Made by a program: the position numbers and the translations under genes. Of a stretch of 64,000 nucleotides of DNA, positions 22,862 to 31,272 are shown one piece after another. The DNA is from Pseudomonas sp. Irchel s3b2 (GTDB lineage Bacteria > Pseudomonadota > Gammaproteobacteria > Pseudomonadales > Pseudomonadaceae), in contig NZ_FYEB01000007.1 in assembly GCF_900187445.1 (NCBI RefSeq), forward strand, positions 1-64,000, read 5' to 3'. Each line of letters starts with the position of its first letter. Position 1 is the first letter of the stretch. Under the pieces are notes generated by a model. It worked only from the letters and a program-made list of their open reading frames with translations, did not search any database and was not told the origin of the DNA.

Positions 22862-23718
22862 GGGTCGGTGCACCGGGGCGCGAGCGCCCCTGCGCAGTCG
22901 GCGTCGATGGCTCGGTTCGGGACCTCAGTACGTGGGTCGATGACTGGACCGGGGCAGCGCTGGCCGTGGTGGCAATGGAGGCGCTGTCGCGGCGCTTCAC
23001 GCTGGAATGGGCGCAACTGCCGCAGGTTCATATCGAGCACGAACGCATCGGCCCGGCATTGCGGCCGGGGCAGATCCTGTCGATCGGCCTGAACTACCAC
23101 CGGCATGCCCGGGAGGCCGGGATGGCGGTGCCGGAAGAGCCGATTGTGTCGAGCAAATCGGTGCATGCGTTGGGAGGCCCGTTCGATGACCTGGTGCTGC
23201 CGCTCGACGGCGACAAGACTGACTGGGAAGTGGAGTTGGGTGTGGTCATCGGGCGTCGGGTCCAGTACCTGGCCACGCCCGCTGACTCTGCAGCCTGCAT
23301 CCTGGGTTACTGCACCGCCAATGATTTGTCCGAACGCAGTTGGTTACTGGAGCGGGGCGGGCAATGGATCAAGGGCAAGTCATTCGATGGGTTTGCGCCG
23401 CTGGGACCGTATCTGGTGACTGCCGATGAGGTGCCGTCGCCCCAGGCGCTGGAACTGATCTGCCGGGTCAATGGTGAGGTCATGCAGCGCGACAGCAGCG
23501 AGGACATGATCTTCGACGTGCATCACCTGATTCATTACCTCAGCCGCTTCATGACCCTGCACCCTGGCGACGTGATCCTCACCGGAAGCCCGGGCGGCAT
23601 GGCATTGGGGCGACCAGACCAGCCGTTTCTGCGCGACGGCGATGTGGTCGAGGCCGAGGTGGTCGGCCTGGGCGCGCAGCGTCAAGTATGCCGCGCATTC
23701 TATAAGGAAGTGACATGA
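22849..23718 (+). CDS. Fumarylacetoacetate hydrolase (FAH)-family enzyme
   Basis: 289 residues. The metal-binding FAH core is visible: LSIGLNYHRHAREAGM, DWEVELGVVIGR with two glutamates, GYCTANDLSERSW with the Asp ligand, and KSFDGFAPLGPYLV. Family members hydrolyse or decarboxylate 3-acylpyruvate-like compounds, hydrate dienoates or isomerise enols. Here it may act on a 2,4-dioxo or acylpyruvate-type intermediate; this is inference. The start codon overlaps the thioesterase gene, and its stop overlaps the next start as ATGA. An ordinary aromatic-catabolism role is unlikely because no ring-cleavage genes are nearby. Confidence 0.85.
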   Translation: MRLLRVGAPGRERPCAVGVDGSVRDLSTWVDDWTGAALAVVAMEALSRRFTLEWAQLPQVHIEHERIGPALRPGQILSIGLNYHRHAREAGMAVPEEPIVSSKSVHALGGPFDDLVLPLDGDKTDWEVELGVVIGRRVQYLATPADSAACILGYCTANDLSERSWLLERGGQWIKGKSFDGFAPLGPYLVTADEVPSPQALELICRVNGEVMQRDSSEDMIFDVHHLIHYLSRFMTLHPGDVILTGSPGGMALGRPDQPFLRDGDVVEAEVVGLGAQRQVCRAFYKEVT

Positions 23719-25160
23719 CCCAACTCGCCCAGACCTTTGCCTGCACGGTACTGCGTGAAGCGCCGGCCGAGCTGATCGAGGCGCTCGCGGCACGTTTCGA
23801 TGAGCGCTGTTCGACCGCTACGGCCATACGTGAGCAGCATGGCCGCGACGAGTCGGCGTATGTCGATGCACCGTTGCCCCAGGCCGTGGTGTTTGCCCGC
23901 AGCACCGAGGACATCGTTGACACCGTGCGCCTAGTGGCCGCTCACCGCGTGCCGCTGATCGCTTACGGTGCCGGATCGTCGGTCGAAGGCCATCTGCTGG
24001 CGGTGCAGGGCGGCATCAGCCTTGACCTGAGCCAGATGAACCAGATCCTGGCGATCCATGCCGAAGACATGAGCGTCACCGTGCAGCCGGGCGTGACCCG
24101 CCGCCAGCTTGAAGAAGCCTTGAAAAGTACCGGTCTGTGCTTTCCCATCGACCCGGGTGCCGATGCGTCCATCGGTGGCATGTGCGCCACGAGCGCCAGC
24201 GGGACCAATGCCGTGCGCTACGGCACGATGAAAGAGAACGTGCTGGCCCTGCAGGTGGTCACCGCTGGCGGAGATATCATCCGCACCGGTACCCGGGCAA
24301 AAAAAAGCAGTGCCGGTTATGACCTTACCCACTTGATGGTCGGCAGCGAAGGCACCCTGGGCATCATCAGTGAGATCACGTTGCGCCTGCACCCGGTGCC
24401 GGAGTCGATCTGCGCTGCCGTGTGCTCGTTCGACAGCATCGACCAGGCGGTGAACGTGGCGATACAGGTCATCCAGTCCGGTATCGCCGTGGCGCGGATC
24501 GAGCTGATCGACGCCAACACCGTGCGCATGGTCAATGTGCACAGCAAACTGGAACTGCCGCAGGCGCCGATGCTGTTGATGGAGTTCCATGGCAGCGAAC
24601 TGGGTGTGCGTGAGCAAGCGCAGGCCGTGGAAGCGATTGCCGGCGAGTGGGGCGGCCAGGCGTTTGAGTGGGCGACCAGCGTCGAGGCGCGTCGGCGGCT
24701 ATGGACGGCCCGGCACCATGCCTATTTTGCCGCGATTCAATCGCAGCCCGGTTGCCGCGCAATCAGCACCGACACCTGCGTGCCGATCAGTCGTCTCGCC
24801 GAATGTCTGCTTGAGTCCATCGCTGAAGTCGACGCGACGGGCCTGCCGTATTTCTTGGTCGGGCATGTGGGCGACGGGAATTTTCACTTCGGCTACTTGA
24901 TTGATCCTGACGACCCTCAGCAAAGGGCATTGGCCGAGTCACTGAACGATCGGCTGGTGGCACGGGCCATTCGGCTCTCGGGCACCTGCACCGGCGAACA
25001 TGGTATCGGGCTGCACAAGCAGGGCTACCTGGTCGACCAGGCGGGTGCAGGCGCCGTCGAGATGATGCGCGCGATCAAGCGCACGCTGGACCCGGACAAC
25101 ATTCTCAACCCCGGAAAGATTTTTTCCTTCGAAACACCTGCCAGGGAGGCGCGTCCATGA
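23715..25160 (+). CDS. FAD-linked oxidase of the GlcD/D-lactate dehydrogenase type
   Basis: 481 residues. The PCMH-type FAD-binding domain (residues ~55-235) contains PLIAYGAGSSVEGHLLAVQG and PGADASIGGMCATSASGTNA. The FAD-oxidase C-terminal domain includes GHVGDGNFHFGYLID and CTGEHGIGLHKQGYL, ending in LDPDNILNPGKIF. Relatives oxidise D-2-hydroxy acids to 2-oxo acids and pass electrons to quinone or cytochrome. In this operon it could make the 2-oxo acid substrate of the AceE-like enzyme two genes downstream. Both ends overlap neighbours as ATGA, showing tight translational coupling. Confidence 0.88.
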   Translation: MTQLAQTFACTVLREAPAELIEALAARFDERCSTATAIREQHGRDESAYVDAPLPQAVVFARSTEDIVDTVRLVAAHRVPLIAYGAGSSVEGHLLAVQGGISLDLSQMNQILAIHAEDMSVTVQPGVTRRQLEEALKSTGLCFPIDPGADASIGGMCATSASGTNAVRYGTMKENVLALQVVTAGGDIIRTGTRAKKSSAGYDLTHLMVGSEGTLGIISEITLRLHPVPESICAAVCSFDSIDQAVNVAIQVIQSGIAVARIELIDANTVRMVNVHSKLELPQAPMLLMEFHGSELGVREQAQAVEAIAGEWGGQAFEWATSVEARRRLWTARHHAYFAAIQSQPGCRAISTDTCVPISRLAECLLESIAEVDATGLPYFLVGHVGDGNFHFGYLIDPDDPQQRALAESLNDRLVARAIRLSGTCTGEHGIGLHKQGYLVDQAGAGAVEMMRAIKRTLDPDNILNPGKIFSFETPAREARP

Positions 25161-25915
25161 CCGATAAATCCAACGGGGCCGGTAGCCCAATGCGTACGGT
25201 TCTGGTAACCGGCGGTTCACGCGGGCTGGGCGCCGCGGTAGTCGAAGACCTCGTGGCACGGGGCCTGAACGTGTGTTTCACCTACCTCAATAATGCGGAT
25301 CAGGCCGAACAATTGGCGGCGTCCCTAGGCACCGACCGGGTGCTGCCGGTGCGCGCCGACGGGCGTGATGCCAATGCCATCGAGCAGGCGGTCAAGCGTT
25401 GCGTGGCGCACTTTGGCGCCCTCGAGGGTTTGGTCAATAACGCCGGTATCACCCAGGACCGCAGTGCGTTGGCCATGAGCGCCGAACAGTGGCACAGCGT
25501 GATCGGCAGCAACCTCGACAGCGCGTTTCATGCCTGCAAGGCGGTGTTGCCGCTGTTCGTCGAACAGGGCTTTGGTGCGGTGGTGAACATGGCCTCGATT
25601 TCCGGGCTGATCGGCGTCCCCGGGCAGGCCAACTACTGCGCGAGCAAGGCCGGGTTGATCGGTATGACGCGCTCGATGGCGGTCGAATTCGCCGCCCGTG
25701 GCGTGCGTCTCAATGTCGTCGCGCCTGGGTTCATCGACACCGATATGACCCGCAAGCTTAACGAGCGACGGGTGGCAGAAATGGAAAACCGCATCCCCAT
25801 GCGTCGCTTCGGCACCCCGCAAGAGGTGGCCAAGGTGGTGGCCTTCCTGTTGTCGCAGGATGCGGCCTACATGACCGGCCAGGTCATGGTGGTGGATGGC
25901 GGCCTGGTGACCTGA
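25157..25915 (+). CDS. Short-chain dehydrogenase/reductase, FabG-like
   Basis: 252 residues. Cofactor motif TGGSRGLGAAVV, the NNAG motif (LVNNAGITQDRS), and the catalytic triad Ser147, Tyr160 and Lys164 in SISG...YCASK. The C-terminal GQVMVVDGGLVT is typical of FabG-type 3-oxoacyl-ACP reductases. It probably reduces the beta-keto group left by the KAS enzymes. Its ATG overlaps the preceding stop (ATGA). A second in-frame ATG at residue 12 (MRTVLVTGG) could also serve as start. Confidence 0.9.
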   Translation: MTDKSNGAGSPMRTVLVTGGSRGLGAAVVEDLVARGLNVCFTYLNNADQAEQLAASLGTDRVLPVRADGRDANAIEQAVKRCVAHFGALEGLVNNAGITQDRSALAMSAEQWHSVIGSNLDSAFHACKAVLPLFVEQGFGAVVNMASISGLIGVPGQANYCASKAGLIGMTRSMAVEFAARGVRLNVVAPGFIDTDMTRKLNERRVAEMENRIPMRRFGTPQEVAKVVAFLLSQDAAYMTGQVMVVDGGLVT

Positions 25916-25984
25916 GCTGTCGGGTGAGCACTCGCCGGACTCGGGTACCGACGCGCTACTTTGAATTTTTCGGAGCTTATCAAC

Positions 25985-28669
25985 ATGACAATGGATGCCA
26001 GACTTGGGGGCATGCAGCTGGGTGCTGCGCTGCAGCTTCCCGTTGACGTCGACCCCGAGGAAACCAAGGAATGGCTGGACGCCTTTGATGGCGTCGTCCA
26101 CCACGTGGGAGTGGAGCGCGGACGCTACTTGTTACAGCGCCTGATCAGGCAGGCCGGGCGTTGTGGCATTGCAGCGTCTACCACATTGCGCACGGCTTAC
26201 TGCAATACGCTTCATCACAGTGAGCAGGGGCACTTTAGCGGTGACCTGGAACTGGAGCGCCAGTTGGCGGCATGGGTCCGCTGGAACGCCATGGCTATGG
26301 TGGTCCAGACCAACCGCCGTCAGGGCGAGTTGGGTGGTCACATTGCCAGCTACGCGTCGGCGGCCGACCTGTTCGAGGTGGGCTTCAATCACTTCTTCCG
26401 CGCCGGGCCCAGCGGTGAAACCAATGACCTGGTGTTCTTCCAGGCGCACTCGGCGCCGGGCATTTATGCGCGCGCTTTCCTCGAAGGCCGCTTGAGCGAG
26501 CGCCAACTGGCCAACTACCGGCGCGAAGTCGGCGGTGAGGGCCTGTGTTCCTACCCCCACCCATGGTCAATGCCTGATTTCTGGCAATTCCCAACCGGTT
26601 CCATGGGGTTGGGGCCGATCAGCGCCATCTACCAGGCCCGCTTTATGCGCTACCTGCAGCATCGTGACCTGAGCCCATTGTCGGCACGTCACGTCTGGGG
26701 CTTTTTCGGCGACGGTGAGATGGACGAGCCTGAATCACTCGCGGCGCTGGGCCTGGCGGCACGTGAAGGGCTCGACAACCTGACCTTCGTGATCAACTGC
26801 AACCTGCAGCGCCTCGACGGCCCGGTGCGTGGAAACGGAAAAGTGATTGAAGAACTCGAGGCGCAGTTTCTCGGGGCCGGCTGGAACGTGGTCAAAGTGC
26901 TGTGGGGCAGCGAGTGGGATGCGCTGCTCGACCAGGACCATGATGGCGTGCTCCAGCATTACCTGGACATCACCGTCGATGGTGAGTATCAGTCGCTCTC
27001 CACGCTGGACGGTGCGGCCAGGCGTCAACGCTTTTTCGCCCGACATCCACGGTTGCTGGAGAAGGTCGCGCACCTGGAGGACAGCCAGCTCGAGCAAATG
27101 CGCCGCGGTGGCCACGACCCCTTGAAGATTCACGCCGCCTACACCGCCGCGCTGGCCTGCAAGGGGCGCCCGACGGTGATCCTGGCCAAGACCGAGAAGG
27201 GCCATGGCATGGGACGCTGGGGGCAAGGCAAGATGATCGCGCACCAGCAGAAACAGCTCGACGCTGAGGCGCTGTTGGCGTTCCGCGACCGCTTCGCGCT
27301 GCCCCTGAGCGACGAGGATGTTCATGCTGCTCGGTTGTTCAAGCCTGAAGCCGACAGCCCTGTGATGCGCTACCTGCACAGCCGTCGTCAGGCCCTCCAC
27401 GGTTATCTGCCGAGCCGCAGCAGCGTTGCAGTGCCTTTGGAAACGCCGGCGGCCAGTGCATTCGCAGGCTTTGCGTCGGCGGGGGAAAGCAAACCGATGT
27501 CCACCACCCTGGCGTTCGTGCGCATGTTGGGCACATTGCTCAAGGCCCCGGTGTTAGGCGAGCGCATCGTGCCGATTGTGGCCGACGAGGCGCGCACGTT
27601 CGGCATGGCCAATCTCTTCCACAAGTACGGTATCTATTCGCCCCAGGGCCAACTTTATACACCCGAGGACAAGGATTCTATCGTGTCGTACCGCGAGGCT
27701 CGCGATGGTCAGATCCTTGAGGAAGGCATCACCGAGGCTGGGGCGATGTCTTCATGGATCGCAGCAGGTACCGCCTACAGCACCCACGGCATGGCGATGC
27801 TGCCGGTGTACATTTTCTATTCCATGTTCGGCTTCCAGCGTGTTGCCGATTTGATCTGGGCCGCGGCTGACCAGCGCACCCGCGGCTTTCTGATCGGGGC
27901 GACGTCAGGGCGCACGACCCTGGCCGGGGAGGGGCTGCAGCATCAAGACGGTTCAAGCCATGTTGTCGCGGCGACCGTGCCCAACTGCCGAGCCTACGAC
28001 CCGGCGTTTGCCGGTGAATTGGCAGTGATTGTGGACCATGGGCTCAAGTGCATGCTGACCGCCCAGGAGGACGTCTTTTACTACCTCACCGTGACCAATG
28101 AAAATTACCTGCAACGGTCGCTGCCGGACGGTGCCGAGGCGGATGTGATCAAGGGCATGTACCTGCTCGACACACTGGACGCCGGGTCGGACGCGCCGTT
28201 GGTGCGCCTGCTTGGAAGCGGCGCGATCCTCAATGAAGTGCTGGCGGCGGCGAACCGGCTGCGCGAGCAATGGGGCGTGACGGTGCAGGTCTGGAGTGTC
28301 ACCAGTTTCAGCGAGCTTGAACGCGATGCCAGGTCTGCCCAACACGCGCGTCTGGCGGGTGCGCAGACGACACTGGGACATGTCGAGCAATGCCTGGGCG
28401 GGTCCGCGCCGGTCGTGGCGGCGACGGACTATGTCAGGGCCTATGCGCAACTCATCGCTCCCTATGTCAGTGCGCCGTTCAAGGTGCTGGGCACGGATGG
28501 CTTCGGCTGTTCAGACACCCGGCGCGCCCTGCGGCGTTACTTCGAGGTGGACAGCCAGGCGATCTGCCTGACGGCTCTGCAGGCACTGGTGGAGCAAGGA
28601 CGCCTGGCCGCAGACACGGTCGCCAAAGCCCATCGTGTCATGGACGGTACGGATAATCGCCATGCTTGA
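25985..28669 (+). CDS. Homodimeric pyruvate dehydrogenase E1-like enzyme (AceE paralogue)
   Basis: 894 residues, essentially full-length AceE (E. coli 887). The ThDP motif begins GDGEMDEPESLAAL (Gly242-Asp243-Gly244) and ends NCNLQRLDGPVRGNGKVI. The central QKQLDAEALLAFRDRF and C-terminal SRTTLAGEGLQHQDGSSH-like segments of the family are intact. The housekeeping role would be decarboxylation of pyruvate and acetyl transfer to lipoyl-E2, but there is no aceF, lipoyl domain or E3 gene here. It is the last gene of the operon, 69 nt after the SDR with GGAG before ATG 25985. A role in decarboxylating or carboligating a 2-oxo acid intermediate, or supplying an acyl unit, is inferred. Confidence 0.88.
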   Translation: MTMDARLGGMQLGAALQLPVDVDPEETKEWLDAFDGVVHHVGVERGRYLLQRLIRQAGRCGIAASTTLRTAYCNTLHHSEQGHFSGDLELERQLAAWVRWNAMAMVVQTNRRQGELGGHIASYASAADLFEVGFNHFFRAGPSGETNDLVFFQAHSAPGIYARAFLEGRLSERQLANYRREVGGEGLCSYPHPWSMPDFWQFPTGSMGLGPISAIYQARFMRYLQHRDLSPLSARHVWGFFGDGEMDEPESLAALGLAAREGLDNLTFVINCNLQRLDGPVRGNGKVIEELEAQFLGAGWNVVKVLWGSEWDALLDQDHDGVLQHYLDITVDGEYQSLSTLDGAARRQRFFARHPRLLEKVAHLEDSQLEQMRRGGHDPLKIHAAYTAALACKGRPTVILAKTEKGHGMGRWGQGKMIAHQQKQLDAEALLAFRDRFALPLSDEDVHAARLFKPEADSPVMRYLHSRRQALHGYLPSRSSVAVPLETPAASAFAGFASAGESKPMSTTLAFVRMLGTLLKAPVLGERIVPIVADEARTFGMANLFHKYGIYSPQGQLYTPEDKDSIVSYREARDGQILEEGITEAGAMSSWIAAGTAYSTHGMAMLPVYIFYSMFGFQRVADLIWAAADQRTRGFLIGATSGRTTLAGEGLQHQDGSSHVVAATVPNCRAYDPAFAGELAVIVDHGLKCMLTAQEDVFYYLTVTNENYLQRSLPDGAEADVIKGMYLLDTLDAGSDAPLVRLLGSGAILNEVLAAANRLREQWGVTVQVWSVTSFSELERDARSAQHARLAGAQTTLGHVEQCLGGSAPVVAATDYVRAYAQLIAPYVSAPFKVLGTDGFGCSDTRRALRRYFEVDSQAICLTALQALVEQGRLAADTVAKAHRVMDGTDNRHA

Positions 28670-28748
28670 CCGCCGTGGATAGCCAGGATTGACCTGGGTG
28701 GTGTTCCAACTCAGCTACCTGTGGCTTTGGCTGGTGTGGCAGGTGCTG

Positions 28749-28878
28749 TCATATGACTTTGAGGGTTGGCGTACCTTGCTGGTCGCCACCCATCTGGCTC
28801 AGCAGCAGTGCCTGCAGCTCTTTTGCGGGCCGTTGTGAGTGCCCGGTCATCCAGCGTTTAAGTGTGCGACGGCTTGAA
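28749..28878 (-). pseudogene. Possible remnant of a small DNA-binding protein gene
   Basis: A minus-strand open frame with no start of its own reads SSRRTLKRWMTGHSQRPAKE followed by LQALLLSQMGG and ends at a TGA at 28749-28751. It resembles the middle of small phage-type helix-turn-helix proteins. It lies between the AceE-like gene and the mexT stop, where the element junction is expected. A 15-base string at 28720-28734 (TGTGGCTTTGGCTGG) is also present at 13683-13697 in repeat copy A. The identification is tentative. Confidence 0.3.
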
Positions 28879-28908
28879 TCAAAGACTCTCAGGGTCCCCG
28901 AAGAACAT
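28879..28908 (-). repeat. Native mexT 3'-end copy (putative attachment core)
   Basis: The last ten codons of mexT (MFFGDPESL-stop). The same coding end recurs at 13533-13562 (28/30 bases) and 15791-15820 (25/30 bases), in the same orientation. This is the pattern left when an integrase uses a gene's 3' end as target and restores it at the junction. Confidence 0.75.
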
Positions 28909-29793
28909 CTGAATCCGCGACCTTAACCAGCGCTCACCCGGATCATTATCCTGCGACCCACGCCAGGCCATGTGCAATTCAAAACTGCGCACCGGCAACG
29001 GCGGATCTTCAGCGCGCACACCACCCGCCGCGGTCAACGCTTCAGCTGTGTAATCAGGCACGGTCGCGACAATATCGGTGCCACTGATGAGTGTACTGAG
29101 CCCATTGAACTGTGGCACCGCCAGCACCACATGCCGTTTGCGCCCGAGTTTCTCCAGTTCTTCATCTATAAAACCGCTCAGGTCGCCCGCGAACGAAACC
29201 AGCGCGTGGGGGCGGGCGCAGAAATCATCCAGGCTCAATGGCCCCGGCACCGTGTCGGCTCGCAACAATTTCGGCATGCTGCGGCGCAGCACTTTGCGCT
29301 TGGCGTTGGCCGGCAGGTCGGCGGTGTAGCTGACGCCGATGGAAATTTCGCCCGACGCCAGCAGGCTCGGCATCAGGATGTAGTTGGCTCGACGCACCAC
29401 CAGCACGATCCCCGGAGATTCCGCGCGCAGACGCTTGAGCAGCATTGGCAGCAACGCGAATTCGACATCGTCCGACAGGCCGATGCGGAACACCGCGGTG
29501 CTGGTCGCCGGATCGAATTCCGCCGCGCGACTGACCGCCGTGGAAATCGAATCCAGGGCCGGCGAAAGCAGGGCGAAGATTTCCACCGCCCGGGCGGAAG
29601 GCTCCATGCTGCGGCCGGTGCGCACGAACAGCGGGTCATCGAACAACCCGCGCAGGCGCGAGAGCGCCGCACTGATGGCCGGCTGGCCGAGGAACAATTT
29701 TTCCGCAGCACGGGTCACGCTACGTTCGTGCATCAGTGTTTCGAAAACGATCAACAGGTTCAGGTCGACACGACGCAGGTCATTACGATTCAT
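28879..29793 (-). CDS. mexT: LysR-type regulator MexT
   Basis: 304 residues, the length of P. aeruginosa MexT from the equivalent start. The protein begins MNRNDLRRVDLNLLIVFETL with LGQPAISAALSRLRG as the helix-turn-helix, and the effector domain contains GIVLVVRRANYILMPSLLAS and ending WLRSRIQMFFGDPESL. MexT is a redox-responsive activator that in P. aeruginosa drives mexEF-oprN and mexS. It is divergent from mexS here, as in P. aeruginosa, but mexEF-oprN does not follow; instead a convergent accessory region begins at the stop codon. ATG 29793 has AGGA six nt upstream; an upstream in-frame start (29817) is less likely. Confidence 0.9.
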   Translation of the reverse strand: MNRNDLRRVDLNLLIVFETLMHERSVTRAAEKLFLGQPAISAALSRLRGLFDDPLFVRTGRSMEPSARAVEIFALLSPALDSISTAVSRAAEFDPATSTAVFRIGLSDDVEFALLPMLLKRLRAESPGIVLVVRRANYILMPSLLASGEISIGVSYTADLPANAKRKVLRRSMPKLLRADTVPGPLSLDDFCARPHALVSFAGDLSGFIDEELEKLGRKRHVVLAVPQFNGLSTLISGTDIVATVPDYTAEALTAAGGVRAEDPPLPVRSFELHMAWRGSQDNDPGERWLRSRIQMFFGDPESL

Positions 29794-30061
29794 CTGGAGT
29801 CCTGGCAGATTCAGCAAACTTGACGTGAGCGGTCATATGAGAACAATGGCCGGCATGAATCTTACGGGCAAAGGCTGGTACTCTGCACAGAGTAATTCAG
29901 ATTTTTCTGAAAGGCTGCTTCGGTTTTTACGGCATTGGATGATGTCGCCGTCGCTGCGGAATCAATGACAGGCATGTCGACTATTAATAGCCACTGATGG
30001 TCTTGGGTAAAAAGCCCAGATAGAGTTCAGGGCATTAGAGGTTACTTTGACGAGGTTTGCG
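29794..30061. other. mexT-mexS divergent regulatory region
   Basis: 268 nt between divergent starts, more AT-rich than its neighbours, presumably carrying both promoters and LysR-type binding sites. A GTCGAC palindrome and the adjacent TATTAATA palindrome (about 29974-29990) are the clearest dyads. I could not match the published MexT box convincingly. Confidence 0.45.
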
Positions 30062-31084
30062 ATGTCCCGCACGATCCGTTTTCACAAGTTTGGTCCAGCC
30101 GAGGTGCTCAAATGCGAAGAGCATGCGGCCGCTCTGCCTGCGCCGGGCGAAGTGCAGGTGCGCGTCGAAGCGATAGGCATCAGCTGGTATGACATTCTCT
30201 GGCGCCAGAACCTGGCCTCGTCCCATGCTCGCCTGCCTTCAGGCCTGGGTCATGAAATGGCCGGCGTGGTCACGATGGTCGGCGAGGGCGTCGATGACCT
30301 GGCCGTCGGTGACAAGGTCGCCAGCTTTCCCGCCGAGAGTCCCAACGACTACCCTGTTTACGGCGAACAGATCGTTCTGCCACGCTCGGCGCTAACCCGC
30401 TACCCGGACGTGCTCAGCCCGATCGAAGCCAGCGTGCATTACACGCCGCTGTTGATCGCCTATTTTGCCTACGCCGACCTGGCGCGAGTCAAACCCGGGC
30501 AATTTGCGCTGGTGACCGATGCCAGTCACTGTGCCGGACCGTCGTTCGTGCAACTGGGCAAAGCCCTTGGTGTGCGAGTGATCGCTGCGACCAAAACCGC
30601 GGATGAACGTGAGTACCTGCTGTCCCTCGGCGCCGAGAAGGTCATCGTTACCGAGGAAGAAGATCTGCTCATGCGGATCAACAAAATTACCGACAATCGC
30701 GGTGTGGATGTGGTGTTCGATGGCCTTGGCGGGCCGCAGATGTCGCTGCTCGGCGATGTGCTGGCGCCTCGTGGCAGCTTGGTGCTCTATGGCCTGCAAG
30801 GGGGGAACCAGACGCCATTCCCGGCCTGTGCGGCGTTCCAGAAGAACATTCAGTTCTTCGTGCACTGCATCGGCAACTTCACCGGCAAGCCGGAGTTGGG
30901 CATCATCCAGGATCAGGCTGCACTGCAACGTGCCCTGCGCGACATCAACCAGTTGACCGCGGACCGTGTGTTGCTGCCGCTCAAGACCCGGGTGTTCCCG
31001 TTTTCCGAATTTGTCGAAGCCCACCGCTATATGGACGAATGCCCATGTCGCGAGCGGGTCGCCCTTCAGGTCGAACCGGCCTGA
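30062..31084 (+). CDS. mexS: Zinc-type alcohol dehydrogenase/quinone oxidoreductase-like protein MexS
   Basis: 340 residues of the MDR/quinone-oxidoreductase family: N-terminal GroES-like fold (GISWYDILWRQNLASSHARL, GLGHEMAGVV) and a Rossmann domain (ALVTDASHCAGPSFVQLGKA, then GVDVVFDGLGGPQMSLLGDV). It matches P. aeruginosa MexS nearly throughout as I recall it. MexS is thought to clear electrophilic or redox-active metabolites, and its loss activates MexT. GAGG lies seven nt before ATG 30062; an earlier in-frame start at 30047 is not needed. Confidence 0.9.
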   Translation: MSRTIRFHKFGPAEVLKCEEHAAALPAPGEVQVRVEAIGISWYDILWRQNLASSHARLPSGLGHEMAGVVTMVGEGVDDLAVGDKVASFPAESPNDYPVYGEQIVLPRSALTRYPDVLSPIEASVHYTPLLIAYFAYADLARVKPGQFALVTDASHCAGPSFVQLGKALGVRVIAATKTADEREYLLSLGAEKVIVTEEEDLLMRINKITDNRGVDVVFDGLGGPQMSLLGDVLAPRGSLVLYGLQGGNQTPFPACAAFQKNIQFFVHCIGNFTGKPELGIIQDQAALQRALRDINQLTADRVLLPLKTRVFPFSEFVEAHRYMDECPCRERVALQVEPA

Positions 31085-31096
31085 GCCTTCTTCTGC

Positions 31097-31122
31097 AAGA
31101 GTCCGTGTGAGCACGGGCTCTT
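31097..31122 (+). terminator. Probable terminator after mexS
   Basis: AAGAGTCCGTG and CACGGGCTCTT pair around a TGAG loop with one G-U pair, 13 nt after the mexS stop. The following T-run is short (TTCTGCTGG), so termination may be partial. Confidence 0.6.
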
Positions 31123-31272
31123 CTGCTGGCAGTCACTCCCAAATGAGACGTCCATCGATCTGTCGGTGGGCCGGTTCAGCAACTGAACTGGTTTTTGCTC
31201 TCAATCTGTATCTTCTAATCATTATTTAAGCCCTGATAATTGAATGATTAATTTCATCTCAAGGAAAGAGCC

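Noticed and set aside
17995..28669. Assigning the operon to a known aryl-polyene or dialkylresorcinol cluster
   Set aside because: The characteristic ammonia-lyase, aromatase or dialkylresorcinol-forming genes are missing, and AceE, FAH and FAD-linked oxidase genes are not part of those clusters as I know them.
13430..28908. Reading the accessory region as a prophage
   Set aside because: No capsid, tail, lysis, replication or intact integrase genes; contents are metabolic.
29940..30000. MexT/nod-box site between mexT and mexS
   Set aside because: ATCA and GTCGAC are present but not with the spacing and third element of the published motif.
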